Shown here: in pieces, positions 9,197 through 18,241 of the stretch
Layout of the letters: the number at the start of each line of letters is the position of its first letter
Position numbering within the stretch: the stretch's first letter is position 1
Source: RPQJ01 sp963732415
GTDB taxonomy: Bacteria > Pseudomonadota > Gammaproteobacteria > Steroidobacterales > Steroidobacteraceae
Direction of reading: 5' to 3'
Length of the DNA stretch: 64,000 bases
NCBI GenBank assembly: GCA_963732415.1
Contig: CAVSZK010000016.1
Coordinates: 1 to 64,000 of the forward strand
Program-made: the position numbers and the translations under genes
The notes under the pieces: generated by a model
What the model saw: the letters and a program-made list of their open reading frames with translations, nothing else
Told to the model about the DNA's origin: nothing
Databases searched by the model: none

Positions 9197-9213
9197 ATCC
9201 GCCGACTTCGGAT
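9197..9213 (+). promoter_or_regulatory. ATCCG-N7-CGGAT inverted repeat upstream of cytochrome c gene
   Basis: Inverted half-sites ATCCG (9197-9201) and CGGAT (9209-9213) lie about 90 bp before the cytochrome start at 9305, followed by a possible -10 (TATGAG, 9220-9225). The same half-sites, but with a 9-nt spacer, occur before two decahaem genes on the opposite strand. The different spacing makes this one weaker. Confidence 0.25.
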
Positions 9214-9304
9214 TACACTTATGAGCAGGGGCGCCATCCTCAGCGAGAATCGGGCCGCCCTGCGCCACTTGGCGCGAGAACCCAATACTTCGAGGAGACT
9301 AGAA

Positions 9305-9616
9305 ATGAAAAAGCTGACCCTGTCCGCCCTGCTCGCCGCGGGCGTACTGATCGCCGCGCCGACCTATGCCGCCGACGTCGCCGCCGGCAAGAAGATCGCC
9401 GAAGGCAGCTGCGCGGACTGCCACGGAGACGACGGCAAGGGTGACGACGAGAATCCAGCCATCGCCGGCATGGCAGTGGACAAGTTCACGAAGGCGATGA
9501 CCGCGTACCAGGACGGCACGAACACCAAGGACGCCCAGATGGCGAAGGCCGCCAAGAAGCTCAACGCCGCCCAGGTGGCGGACGTCGCCGCCTACTACGC
9601 GAGCCTGGCCAAGTAA
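9305..9616 (+). CDS. Small monohaem class I cytochrome c (periplasmic)
   Basis: A 103-residue precursor. The ATG at 9305 follows GAGGAGACTAGAA, a good ribosome-binding site; the longer upstream frame has neither signal nor site. A signal peptide (about 1-22, ending PTYA-AD) precedes one haem motif, SCADCHGDDGKGDD, in the c4/c553-type context, and Met residues downstream (AGMAV) can provide the sixth ligand. It is a close paralogue of the protein at 39694-40002, so each inner-membrane or outer-membrane cytochrome cluster has its own soluble shuttle. It probably carries electrons between inner-membrane oxidoreductases and the MtrA conduit encoded convergently next to it. Confidence 0.9.
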   Translation: MKKLTLSALLAAGVLIAAPTYAADVAAGKKIAEGSCADCHGDDGKGDDENPAIAGMAVDKFTKAMTAYQDGTNTKDAQMAKAAKKLNAAQVADVAAYYASLAK

Positions 9617-9627
9617 GCCGACCTTTC

Positions 9628-9681
9628 GGACCGGCGTCTGCCGGTCCAGGGCCCGCCGGCTGCGGTTACCCCGCAGCCGGC
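9628..9681. terminator. Two hairpins between convergent genes
   Basis: GGACCGGC/GCCGGTCC (9628-9635 and 9640-9647, loop gtct) is followed by an 11-bp stem GCCGGCTGCGG/CCGCAGCCGGC (9655-9665 and 9671-9681). They lie between the stop of the cytochrome gene (+) and the stop of mtrB (-), where a bidirectional terminator is expected. Neither has a T tract. Confidence 0.5.
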
Positions 9682-9698
9682 CGGACTCCCGTAAGCGA

Positions 9699-11852
9699 TC
9701 ACTCCCCAGCCGCTGCTTCTTCTGCCGGCTTCTTGCCGAAGCTATAGCGCGCAGACAGCGTCACGTAGTTGACCGAGTAATTGTATGGATCGGCGCCCAG
9801 CGCCAGCACCGTCGGCAGTGTGGCCGGGCCGATGCCGGCGAGCGCCCAGTCGCTGCTGTTGAAGTCTTCGTACCACCAGGTGAACATCACGTCGAGGCGA
9901 TCGTTGACCCCGTAGGTGAGGTCCGCCTTGACGCTGTTCAGCTTGCTGGTGACCGCGGGGAAATTCCCGGCGTCGACCCCGGTGATCGTGCTGCGTGAGT
10001 CGCCGCTGGCATAGGTGTAGCCGAGGTCGAGCTTCAGCTTGTCGGTGAACTGCGCCGTAAGCCCGGCACCCACCATGTCGAAGGAGTCCCTCAGCTGGCC
10101 CTTCCAGTCCCAGGTTGAAAACGTGCTGCTGCCGGCCTGCCTCGAGTTGATCTGCTCCTGCCCGCCGTTGACGTACGCGGAATATTTCTCGTTGATCGCC
10201 CAGTTGAGGTCGATCGCGTAGCGATTGGTGAGGCCCGACCGCAGGCCGATCTGTGATTGCGAGTAACTGTCGGCGCCGTAGAACCCGCTGGCGCTCAAGG
10301 TCACCGGCAGGGTCGGCACGGCCAGGTTGGCGACCAGTTCGCCGTAGGTGCGCCACAGGTAGGCCATGTTGTACTTGCGCATCAGCGGGTTCTGGCCGTC
10401 CTGCTGCGCCACGTCCACGTTGTATCTGTCGGGCTCGCGTTCCTGCGCGCCGCCGCGCAGCACGATGCCGAGATAGCCGCTCGGACGATACTCGACGCGG
10501 CCCCAGCCGTCCGTGAAGCTCTCCTTCGAGACTTCCTGCCGGGTGCCGGTGCGCTTCAGTTCCTTGTATTCGCCGCCGAGCCCGATCGCGACGTTCCTGT
10601 AGACGTCGTAATCCGCGCTGCCGAGTACCCGGAAGCGGTCGAAACCGTAGACCGGGTTGGTCGCGGAACCGGCGAGCGGGAAGACATCCGTGTACACGGC
10701 CGAGTCGAAGGCCGCCTGCTTGCTGTTGTTCTTGCTCTCGTCGTAGGTGACCGCCCCGCGCATCCGCAGGCCGGCCATCGGACGCGAGGTGACGCTGAGG
10801 TCGACGCGCGTCACGTCCACTGAGCCATCCAGGTTCGACATCGGCAGCGGCTGGGTCACGATGTTGGGATTGATCGTGTAGGGCAGGAACTTCGCATCCT
10901 GCGTGCCCTTGCCGGCCGCCGCAGACAGCGCGACGGTGGTGTTCCACGGCAGCCCGTACATGCCGGCCGACACCGCGATCTCGTTGTAGCCGTTGTCTGG
11001 CGCGAGCGCCATCCGCCCCTCGTCACCACCGGCAACGATCGGTGCGAACGGGTTGTTCCAGTCGAACGACGACGCGTTGTTGCTGTAGAACGAGCCGTTG
11101 TAGCCGACTTCGACGAACCAGCCCGCGGCCTGGTAACGCACCGATGCGGTAATCCTGTCGGTCGAATCGTCGATCGGCGCGAGCAACTGTGTGGACGTGC
11201 TGCCGAACGATCCGAACTGGCTGCGGAAGCCGCTGCGGTCGTCGCGCTTGAAATCGACCGCGAACACGAGGTTCTGGCCCCAGAAGTACTTGCCGCCGAC
11301 GCCATAGCGATCACGGTCATATCCCACGTCGACCGGATGCAGGCTGTCGTCCAGCGTGGTCATGCCCGAGGTGCTGCCGCCGTACACCCAGTCGGACGGA
11401 AGCGTCAGGCTGCGGCTTCCCACGCGCTGGAATGGCGTCTCGGTGGTATCCCAGATGCTGACCGGCACGCGGTCGTAGAACAGCCCGAACTCGTACGCGC
11501 CCTGCTTGCCGCCCTCGACGTCGATCGCCCGGGAGTCGAGCCCGAGGTCGGTCATCTGGTAGGAGAGGCCGTAGCCGGACTCGGAGGTGTATGCGCCCTC
11601 CGCGTCCGCGACGACATAGCCACCCTTGTCGGTGAGTCCGGTGTAATTGCCGAACTTGGCCGAGGAGTCGTCCAGGTAGCCGCCGCCGAGTTCGACGTCG
11701 GACTGGTGGCCCTCGCCCTGGAACTCGCATTTCGAGCACTTCCAGGCGGACATGTCTGGCGCTACCGGATCCTCTGCGGCCGCTCCGGCCGCCGTGAGGC
11801 AGGACGCAACCGCGAGGGACAGGAGAAGACTGCGGTTTTTCATGTTGATCAC
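9699..11852 (-). CDS. mtrB: MtrB/PioB-family decahaem-associated outer-membrane beta-barrel
   Basis: A 717-residue outer-membrane protein. GTG 11852 overlaps the mtrA stop (GTGA); ATG 11843 (MKNRSLLL) is the alternative start and gives the same signal peptide, ending near AGAAAED. The N-terminus of the mature protein has a CSKC motif (Cys39, Cys42), equivalent to the CxxC that MtrB needs for function in Shewanella. The rest is a long run of alternating Tyr/Trp/Phe-rich strands ending in a C-terminal aromatic strand (TLSARYSF) and a short tail. The family forms the porin sheath around the MtrA decahaem wire. Directly downstream of mtrA, so a full outer-membrane conduit is present. Confidence 0.93.
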   Translation of the reverse strand: MINMKNRSLLLSLAVASCLTAAGAAAEDPVAPDMSAWKCSKCEFQGEGHQSDVELGGGYLDDSSAKFGNYTGLTDKGGYVVADAEGAYTSESGYGLSYQMTDLGLDSRAIDVEGGKQGAYEFGLFYDRVPVSIWDTTETPFQRVGSRSLTLPSDWVYGGSTSGMTTLDDSLHPVDVGYDRDRYGVGGKYFWGQNLVFAVDFKRDDRSGFRSQFGSFGSTSTQLLAPIDDSTDRITASVRYQAAGWFVEVGYNGSFYSNNASSFDWNNPFAPIVAGGDEGRMALAPDNGYNEIAVSAGMYGLPWNTTVALSAAAGKGTQDAKFLPYTINPNIVTQPLPMSNLDGSVDVTRVDLSVTSRPMAGLRMRGAVTYDESKNNSKQAAFDSAVYTDVFPLAGSATNPVYGFDRFRVLGSADYDVYRNVAIGLGGEYKELKRTGTRQEVSKESFTDGWGRVEYRPSGYLGIVLRGGAQEREPDRYNVDVAQQDGQNPLMRKYNMAYLWRTYGELVANLAVPTLPVTLSASGFYGADSYSQSQIGLRSGLTNRYAIDLNWAINEKYSAYVNGGQEQINSRQAGSSTFSTWDWKGQLRDSFDMVGAGLTAQFTDKLKLDLGYTYASGDSRSTITGVDAGNFPAVTSKLNSVKADLTYGVNDRLDVMFTWWYEDFNSSDWALAGIGPATLPTVLALGADPYNYSVNYVTLSARYSFGKKPAEEAAAGE

Positions 11853-12961
11853 CGTGTCAGCGTCGAGCCGGACGGGTGGTTCGAGCCGTGCACCTGCGAA
11901 TGGCAGTTCATGCAGTTACCGAGCACCAGCACCGACGTCGTGGGTCCCGTTCCGCCCGGCAGCCCGGAAGGTCCGTACGAGAAACTCGGGTGTCCCTGCT
12001 GCGAGTGGCAGGACTGGCAGAGCAGCGGCCCGCGCGCCTTCAGCATGCCCGGGTTCGAAGCCCCGTGCGGCGAGTGGCAGTTGTCGCAGTTCTCGGGCAC
12101 AGGCGCGTGCTCCCAGAGGTACGGGCCGCGCTTCTCGGCATGGCACTGGTAGCAGGTCTGGTTAACGGTGGACTTCACCAGCTGCTTCTCGGCCGTGGTG
12201 CCATGCGGCTGGTGGCAATCGCTGCACGCGATCTTGCCCTGCCGCAACGGATGCGTGTACGGCTTCAGGAATGAGCTGCGCTTGTCTACGTGGCAGGTGT
12301 AGCAGACCTCCGCCTGGGTTGCGCGTGCCCTGACCGGATCGCTGGCCGAATGCAGCTGGTGGCAGGCGGCGCAGGTGACGTTGTTGGCGTCGTGCGGGCC
12401 CAGGTGCCAGTTGGCGCTCATCGATTTTTCATGGCACGTGAGACACACGCCGTTCTGCACCGCGACCGGCGCTTCGGAGTCGCGGCCGAAACGGATCATC
12501 GGCGGACGGGACTCGCCCTTCTTTATTTTTCCGGTGTGCTTGCCGCCCGGCCCGTGGCAGGCCTCGCACTGCAGCTGATCCTTGCCGAACGGGCTGCGCG
12601 CGTCGTTCGGATTGCCGTGTCGTGTCTTGAACACCGCCATCACGTGGGCGTCGTCGTGACAGGTCAGGCAGGTATCTGCGCCCTTCTTGCTGTAGGTGAT
12701 CGGCTCTGCCGCGGGCTGCTCGGCAGCCGCGGGCTGCTCGGCAGCCGCAGGCGCATCCTTGGCAACCGGTGTCGCAGCAGCCGCCTCGGCTACGGGGGCC
12801 GCCTCGGCTGCCACCGCGGGCTCGGGAGCCTGCCCAAGTGCAAGCGCCGGCCACAGCGCAGCCACCGCAAGCACCCGGTACAACAATGGCCGCCTTCGGC
12901 TCGTGTCGGCGCTGGTTGCAGCCGCGACGGTCGTGTGCGCGGCGTGGTTCAGTGATTTCAT
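11849..12961 (-). CDS. mtrA: Decahaem c-type cytochrome, MtrA/DmsE/PioA family
   Basis: A 370-residue precursor with exactly ten CXXCH motifs and the regular spacing of the MtrA/DmsE family (for example CEACHGPGGKHTG, CLTCHEKS, CAACHQLHS). The start ATG 12961 follows GAGGGAGT at the right distance; the longer frame upstream runs into the mtrC gene region. The signal peptide is long (to about residue 45) and is followed by an Ala/Pro/Glu linker of about 45 residues built from near-identical 18-21-bp units (12714-12760, AAAEQP repeats) before the first haem; typical MtrA has a shorter lead. The protein threads through the MtrB barrel and passes electrons to surface cytochromes. Confidence 0.95.
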   Translation of the reverse strand: MKSLNHAAHTTVAAATSADTSRRRPLLYRVLAVAALWPALALGQAPEPAVAAEAAPVAEAAAATPVAKDAPAAAEQPAAAEQPAAEPITYSKKGADTCLTCHDDAHVMAVFKTRHGNPNDARSPFGKDQLQCEACHGPGGKHTGKIKKGESRPPMIRFGRDSEAPVAVQNGVCLTCHEKSMSANWHLGPHDANNVTCAACHQLHSASDPVRARATQAEVCYTCHVDKRSSFLKPYTHPLRQGKIACSDCHQPHGTTAEKQLVKSTVNQTCYQCHAEKRGPYLWEHAPVPENCDNCHSPHGASNPGMLKARGPLLCQSCHSQQGHPSFSYGPSGLPGGTGPTTSVLVLGNCMNCHSQVHGSNHPSGSTLTR

Positions 12962-12980
12962 CGCAGACACTCCCTCACCG

Positions 12981-15446
12981 TCAGTTCGACGACCCGCCAT
13001 CGAGCTTGTAGATGCCGATCTTGTGCACGCGCTTGACGTCGGCGAGTTGCCCCGGTCCATGGCAGACGCCGCAGGTCTCCAGCGGACTGGTCACGATGCC
13101 ATTCGCAGGCTTCGGCGCGCTGAAGCTGCCGCCGTTCTGAGTCATGTGCAGCGCCGCCGTCGGATCGGTGTGGCAGCTCGAGCAGACGGCCGTGTTGGGC
13201 GTAATACCTGTGTCGTCGGTCTGCAGGACGATGCTCGGACCGGTATCGATCGTGGTCGCCTGCACCAGTGTCGGATTGACCGGGTAGTAGGTGTCGGGCT
13301 CGTGGCAGGACTCGCACTGGCTGATCTTCGCGCCGGCCGGGTACGTGACTTCGGCAAAGTCATTGACGCTGCCGCCGAAACCGTAGACCACGAAAGGCGA
13401 GCCGCTCGGCTGCAGTTCGGACGCATGGATCATGTGGACCATGCGCTTGAAGTCGATCGTCTGTTCGCAGCGGCCGTCGACGGTCGAGACCAGGCCCTGC
13501 GCACAGGCTGCAGACGCCACCATCGTCGCGCCGGTGCGCCGGCTGATGTCGGTCGCCGCCGGGTTGTGGCAGATCACGCACACCTGCGGCTGGTCCGTGC
13601 GGTTGTTGCCGTGCAGGCTGAGTGACTTGTGGCAGCCGTCGCAACGGGCGATGTTCACGACCGTACGCCGCGGGCTGGGCGTCGTGCCGGTGACTGCCGC
13701 GATCTTGAACACGTTCGTCACCGGGATGCGGTCGCTGTACACGCCATTGCCGTCCAGGTCACCGGCAGGGTGGCCCTCGAAGCCGATCACTGCGGTGCCC
13801 GTCACGGTCGCTGGAATCGCGACCGACGATGTCATCGTGTACGAGCCGTCGGGATTCGCGACCACGCCCGCGGATGTCGCCGGCGCCGACGGGCACCCCG
13901 CAATCGGGTTCAGCGATATCGGCTGCCCGGGACCAACGCCGCTGCCGTCATTGTTGATGTCCGCGGTGCTCCAGCCGATGTCGAACGCAAGCCGCGCCGT
14001 GCCGTTCGAACACACGCTGCCGGAAAAGTACGGGCTCGCGTAGATGTTGTAGGGCGCATTGCCACTGGTTGGGTCGATGACCCTGAACGTGAACGTCGGG
14101 AACCCGCCAGGTGTGAAGCTCGCCGCATCCAGCGAAACGATCTCGTACTTGAACCGAGTTGCGTACTCGCGCACCGACGGAGTCGACGGCTGCAGCAGTG
14201 GCTGGGTGCTCGCCCCGTGCGCACCGGCCACAGACAACTGCGGCAGGTTCGACTGCACGTGGCAGTTGGTGCACTGGTCTTCGCTTGCCGGGCCGCCGCC
14301 GTGAGTCGGGTTCGGTCCGCTGAACGTCGTCGAGTCGTGGCAGGAGGTGCAGTTGGCGATCGTGACTGCCGTCTTCCAGGCCGACCCCGACGCCGAGTCG
14401 TTGTGGCAGGTGAGGCAATTGCGCATGTCCTGCGGGTAGGTCACTTCCGCGAACGGATAGTCCATATAGCCGGCCGAGTTGCCGCTGGCCGGTACCCATA
14501 TCGGGAACGGGGTCGCGAGGTTGCCGCCCATGTGGATCTGGTGCGCCATGAACATCATGTCGAACGAAGTGTTCGTGGAGGCCTGCACCGTGCCCGGGTT
14601 GTGGCAGGTCACGCAGAAGGCGAAGTCATTGCGACCACCGCCGTGCGCGCTCAAGCGGACGTGGCAGGTGTTGCACTGCGCGGGGTCGATGATGTCGGGT
14701 GAAGCAGGCAGGCCGCCGCCCGGCACGAAGTCGTACACGCCATTGGTGACCAGCGCCTGCGGAGTCAGCTCGTTCAGCTTGTTGGTATTGGCGCCCGGGG
14801 CGCAGCTGGTGTCGCCGCGCAGCTGAATGCCGACGCGCTGGGTTTCGGACGGGCTGTAGCTCACGCCAGAGTATTCGGGCAGGCCCTTCGAAAACGTGTA
14901 CTTGTACTGGCCACCGCCGAGCACCTCGAACACGCCCACCGGCGTGCAGGGCGTGCCCCCGACCGTCGCGACGGCGCCCTCGTAGGTCGCGTATTCGGTC
15001 GGCTTCTGTTCCGCCGCAGGCGTGGCCGGCGGAACCGGGTTCGCCGTCGGGTCAGGATTGTTCACTCGCGAGATGTAGCTGCGCCACTCGCTCGGGATCC
15101 AGTTCGCGCCCGGGATGACCTTGGCGAACGTCACGCGGACATTTGCCGCCTGCAGGCCGTCGAGCGGCGTGCCCTCGCTGTTCGTCAGCTGGAAGGTCAC
15201 GGTCGGCTTCAGCGTGCCGCTGGCGACGCTCGCGGTGACGACCGTGACGTTGACGACATCGGCCTGGGAGATCGCGAGCGCCCCGCCGGATCCGGTCGGC
15301 CCGGTCGGCCCTGTCGGCCCAACCGAGCCGCCGCTGCCGGTGCGGCCCGAGCCGCCGCAGCCTGCGATCCCGACCGCGGCCGTCGCCATCAGCGCAAGGA
15401 GTGCCACGCGCGAACGCGTGGTGCCCGTGGCGGTTCCGAATTTCAT
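12981..15446 (-). CDS. mtrC: OmcA/MtrC-family decahaem surface lipoprotein (copy 1)
   Basis: An 821-residue lipoprotein with ten CXXCH motifs. The lipobox is GIAGC (Cys30), followed by Gly-rich sequence and a short collagen-like stretch (GPTGPTGPTG). Two pentahaem groups are separated by beta domains, the first group after CNTCHVRLSAHGG and the second after CDGCHKSLSLHGN; the CxxCHxxLxxHG haem signature is the hallmark of OmcA/MtrC. It is 19 bp from mtrA, so mtrC-mtrA-mtrB is one operon. Start ATG 15446 with AGGGAGTC eight bases before it. The role is terminal reduction of metals or other extracellular acceptors, inferred from family. Confidence 0.93.
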   Translation of the reverse strand: MKFGTATGTTRSRVALLALMATAAVGIAGCGGSGRTGSGGSVGPTGPTGPTGSGGALAISQADVVNVTVVTASVASGTLKPTVTFQLTNSEGTPLDGLQAANVRVTFAKVIPGANWIPSEWRSYISRVNNPDPTANPVPPATPAAEQKPTEYATYEGAVATVGGTPCTPVGVFEVLGGGQYKYTFSKGLPEYSGVSYSPSETQRVGIQLRGDTSCAPGANTNKLNELTPQALVTNGVYDFVPGGGLPASPDIIDPAQCNTCHVRLSAHGGGRNDFAFCVTCHNPGTVQASTNTSFDMMFMAHQIHMGGNLATPFPIWVPASGNSAGYMDYPFAEVTYPQDMRNCLTCHNDSASGSAWKTAVTIANCTSCHDSTTFSGPNPTHGGGPASEDQCTNCHVQSNLPQLSVAGAHGASTQPLLQPSTPSVREYATRFKYEIVSLDAASFTPGGFPTFTFRVIDPTSGNAPYNIYASPYFSGSVCSNGTARLAFDIGWSTADINNDGSGVGPGQPISLNPIAGCPSAPATSAGVVANPDGSYTMTSSVAIPATVTGTAVIGFEGHPAGDLDGNGVYSDRIPVTNVFKIAAVTGTTPSPRRTVVNIARCDGCHKSLSLHGNNRTDQPQVCVICHNPAATDISRRTGATMVASAACAQGLVSTVDGRCEQTIDFKRMVHMIHASELQPSGSPFVVYGFGGSVNDFAEVTYPAGAKISQCESCHEPDTYYPVNPTLVQATTIDTGPSIVLQTDDTGITPNTAVCSSCHTDPTAALHMTQNGGSFSAPKPANGIVTSPLETCGVCHGPGQLADVKRVHKIGIYKLDGGSSN

Positions 15447-15479
15447 TGCTGACTCCCTGAGCGATGTGCTGGGCGGGAC

Positions 15480-15506
15480 ACCGGGCGCCCACCGTGGACG
15501 CCCGGT
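15480..15506 (-). terminator. Hairpin between the two mtrC-like genes
   Basis: ACCGGGCG (15480-15487) pairs with CGCCCGGT (15499-15506) across an 11-nt loop in the 69-bp gap between the two decahaem genes. There is no T tract, so it is more likely a processing or attenuation element that tunes expression of mtrC copy 1 relative to copy 2 than a full terminator. Confidence 0.35.
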
Positions 15507-15515
15507 TGACCGCCG

Positions 15516-17879
15516 CTACTCGGCGTGCGCCTGTACCGTATCCGCGACGCGGCCCGGTCCATGGCACACGGCGCAGGCTTCGGTCGCGGACGACGGCGTC
15601 TGCGTCTTCCCGCCGACGACACCGAACTGGCCGCCGTTCTGCACCATGTGGGCCTTTGCCGAGTCATCGCTGTGGCAAGTGCCGCAGGTGCCTGCGGTCG
15701 CGGAATTCCAGGTGTCGTCGGTCAGGTTGAAGAGGTCCGCACCTGATCCCGTACTGATCGCCACGGCACCCGGTCGCGCCGTGTAGTAGGTGCCGTCGAC
15801 GTGGCAGGCCTGGCAGCGCGAGAGGCTCTGTGGATAGGTCACTTCGCCAACTGCCGGCAAGGCTCCGAGGTGGATGTTGTGGGCGAAGGCGCCGAACGCG
15901 ATGGTGCCAGCGATGCCGGCATCGTCGGCATATCCGCCGCTGCTGTTGTGGCACACCGTGCATGCCTGCGGGTCGCCGTTGCGATTCGCGCCATGGAACG
16001 ACAACTGGTTGTGGCAGTTCTCGCACTTCGCCTGGGCGACCAGCCTCGGCCGCGGCGTGCCGGTGTAGTAGACCGTCATGCCGGCCGCCGCGTTGACCGA
16101 TTGCGTCGCCCAGTCGGTCTTGCCCGGAGGCAGCGCCTTCGGATGGCCGTCCATCTGCACCATCAGGTTGGTGGTGGCCACCGGCATCGCCGTGAAGAAC
16201 GGGATCGTGTAGCTGCCGTCCGCCGCCTGCCCGGCCACCTGCGCCGCTGCCTTGATCTGCGCGTAGTTCATCTGCAGCGTGTAACCGCTGCGCCGTGGCG
16301 TGCTCGCCGAGCGCAGGCCAGGCAAGGTGCCGTCGGCCGTCGCGTTGGTGATGTCCGTCGCCGCATCCCAGGCTACGTTGATGTTCAGGCTGGCGCCCGC
16401 GGTCGTGAACGACGGATCTGTGACGATGTCGTATGGCGTGCCGTCCGGCTTCGACACCTTGAAGGTGATGTTCGGGATGTTGCCGAGGCCGAGGTTGGTT
16501 GCGCCCAGCACCTGGAACCTGAACTGCGCACCGAGCGCCTTGGCCAGCGGTGCGCCCGGACTGTTCGAGGCACTGACCCAGTTCAGGTGATTGTCGGCTG
16601 TCGAGCCGGCCGACCCACCCTGCTGATGGCAGGTAATGCAGGAGCCGTCGTCCGGCGCCGTGAATGCGAACGTCGAGTGCGTGTACGTGTATGTGTAACC
16701 GGTCGTCGCGTTGTACGCGACAGTGTTCAGCCCCTGGATGTGGCAGCCGCCGCAGGCAGGCGGCGACGCATTCACAGTCCACGCATCGCCGTCAGGCGTC
16801 GCGGCCGACATCGTGTGGCACTTGTCACAGAACAACAGATCCTGCGGGAACGTGACGTCGCCGAAGTCGTTCACGCTGCCGTTGAAGCCGTAGATGATGT
16901 ACGGCACCGGGGTCGCATTCGCCGACGCGGACCTGGCGGGCGAAGCAGGCCCGCGCAGATCGCCGGCGTGGATCGAGTGGGCCAGGTAGGCCATGTCCAC
17001 TGAATTGCCGCTGTCCGGGTCCACCGAACCCGGGTTGTGACAGGTCACGCAGTACTCGACCGTGTGGCGTGGGCCGCCGTGCAGGTCGAGGCGCTCGTGG
17101 CAGCTGTCGCACGCCACCGTCGAGGCGATCAACTTGTTGCCGCTGCCCGCGCCACCGTCGGGCACCAGATCCTTGACCGGGTTGTCGGGGCCGAGCGCTT
17201 CGGCGCCGTTGTCGGCGGAGAGCCGAACCTCGAGTCCCACACGATGCGTGAGCGACGGCTCGAACGGAACCACGATCGGCGTCGTGACCGTCGAGAGGTT
17301 CACGCCGTACGTATAGCGATAAGTGCCCGGGCTGACCTCCACCAGTGTACCGGCCGTTCCGGTCTGGGAATTCGCCTGGGTCGCGCTGGGGAGCACCGGG
17401 CCGCCCGCGGCCCCTGTCTGGGTTCGGTTGATATAGCTCTGCCACTTCTGCGGGGACGAGGACACGCCCGCCGGCGGCGGCTCAAGTTTGGCGACGGTCA
17501 CCAGCAACGCACTCGGCGCGAGCCCGGTTGCGGCACCGCCGTGCGAGGTCTTGAGCGTGAACTCGATCACCGGCACCGGTGCACCGACCGGGATCGACGC
17601 CGAGTCGATGGTCGCTACCAGGACCCCGATTGCCTTGATCTGCTCGTCGGTCAGCGCGCTTCCGTTGCCGATCGCGACGGGACCACCCGCCTCGATGCTG
17701 GGGGGCGTCGCCGGACCCGTGGGACCAGGCCCACCCGGACCGGTCGGACCGGTCGGACCGGTCGCTCCGCTCTTGCCGCCATCGCCCGAGCAACCGGCGA
17801 TGCCGATTGCCGCCACTGCCATCAATGCGAGAAGCGACACGCGCGATCGTGCGACGCCTCGGACCGTTCCGGACTTCAT
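15516..17879 (-). CDS. OmcA/MtrC-family decahaem surface lipoprotein (copy 2)
   Basis: A 787-residue lipoprotein with ten CXXCH motifs; the ATG at 17879 is preceded by CCTAGGGAGTCC, and the 78 extra codons upstream lack a signal peptide. The first 30 residues closely resemble copy 1 (ARSRVSLLALMAVAAIGIAGC), and the mature N-terminus continues with a longer collagen-like tether (GPTGPTGPGGPGPTGP). The signature CDSCHERLDLHGG and CENCHNQLSFHG haems mark the two pentahaem domains. It is the first gene of the minus-strand mtr cluster, so copies 1 and 2 probably arose by tandem duplication and then diverged strongly outside the haem cores. Confidence 0.93.
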   Translation of the reverse strand: MKSGTVRGVARSRVSLLALMAVAAIGIAGCSGDGGKSGATGPTGPTGPGGPGPTGPATPPSIEAGGPVAIGNGSALTDEQIKAIGVLVATIDSASIPVGAPVPVIEFTLKTSHGGAATGLAPSALLVTVAKLEPPPAGVSSSPQKWQSYINRTQTGAAGGPVLPSATQANSQTGTAGTLVEVSPGTYRYTYGVNLSTVTTPIVVPFEPSLTHRVGLEVRLSADNGAEALGPDNPVKDLVPDGGAGSGNKLIASTVACDSCHERLDLHGGPRHTVEYCVTCHNPGSVDPDSGNSVDMAYLAHSIHAGDLRGPASPARSASANATPVPYIIYGFNGSVNDFGDVTFPQDLLFCDKCHTMSAATPDGDAWTVNASPPACGGCHIQGLNTVAYNATTGYTYTYTHSTFAFTAPDDGSCITCHQQGGSAGSTADNHLNWVSASNSPGAPLAKALGAQFRFQVLGATNLGLGNIPNITFKVSKPDGTPYDIVTDPSFTTAGASLNINVAWDAATDITNATADGTLPGLRSASTPRRSGYTLQMNYAQIKAAAQVAGQAADGSYTIPFFTAMPVATTNLMVQMDGHPKALPPGKTDWATQSVNAAAGMTVYYTGTPRPRLVAQAKCENCHNQLSFHGANRNGDPQACTVCHNSSGGYADDAGIAGTIAFGAFAHNIHLGALPAVGEVTYPQSLSRCQACHVDGTYYTARPGAVAISTGSGADLFNLTDDTWNSATAGTCGTCHSDDSAKAHMVQNGGQFGVVGGKTQTPSSATEACAVCHGPGRVADTVQAHAE

Positions 17880-17971
17880 AGCGGACTCCCTAGGCAATGC
17901 CATGGACATGACCTCCCCACCAGCGTCAAGCGCGCAACAGTTGCGCCGCAGCAAACGATAGGTGCGGCGTG

Positions 17972-18009
17972 ATGCTAGCGGCCTATCGCGATCCGACGAT
18001 ACTGCGGAT
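17972..18009 (-). promoter_or_regulatory. Candidate promoter and operator of the mtr cluster
   Basis: ATCCG (17991-17995) and CGGAT (18005-18009) form an inverted repeat with a 9-nt spacer; on the minus strand a possible -10 TAGCAT (complement of 17972-17977) follows, which would put the repeat on the -35 region and leave a leader of about 85 nt. The region before the OmcA-like gene at 21962 has the same arrangement with the same spacer, including the surrounding CGAT and CTAG bases. No good -35 is seen, as expected if an activator is needed. Confidence 0.4.
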
Positions 18010-18241
18010 ACCCGTAATGCACAACGCTTCGTTATTGAATTGCTCGGAAACACGATCGTCGAGCTGACGGATGTGGTCTGTGCGGAACCGAACACACATT
18101 GATTCGTCAGCAAGGTTACGCAGCGTCCTGCGGGAGAACCCTACGTGCCGTCGGAAGTTGTCCATTAGCAAGCCGGCGGTTGTCCGCTAGACTACCGCGC
18201 TTCGAATCTTCCCCATTTCACCGTAACTGGAGAATCCCGCT

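Noticed and set aside
15801..17003. 400-codon plus-strand open frame opposite mtrC copy 2 (and similar frames opposite other cytochromes)
   Set aside because: It is the antisense shadow of a decahaem gene, with no ribosome-binding site and no recognisable domain.
17739..17770. Short tandem repeats of ggaccggtc as a mobile or regulatory repeat
   Set aside because: They lie inside the collagen-like GPTG coding region of mtrC copy 2 and are explained by the protein repeats.
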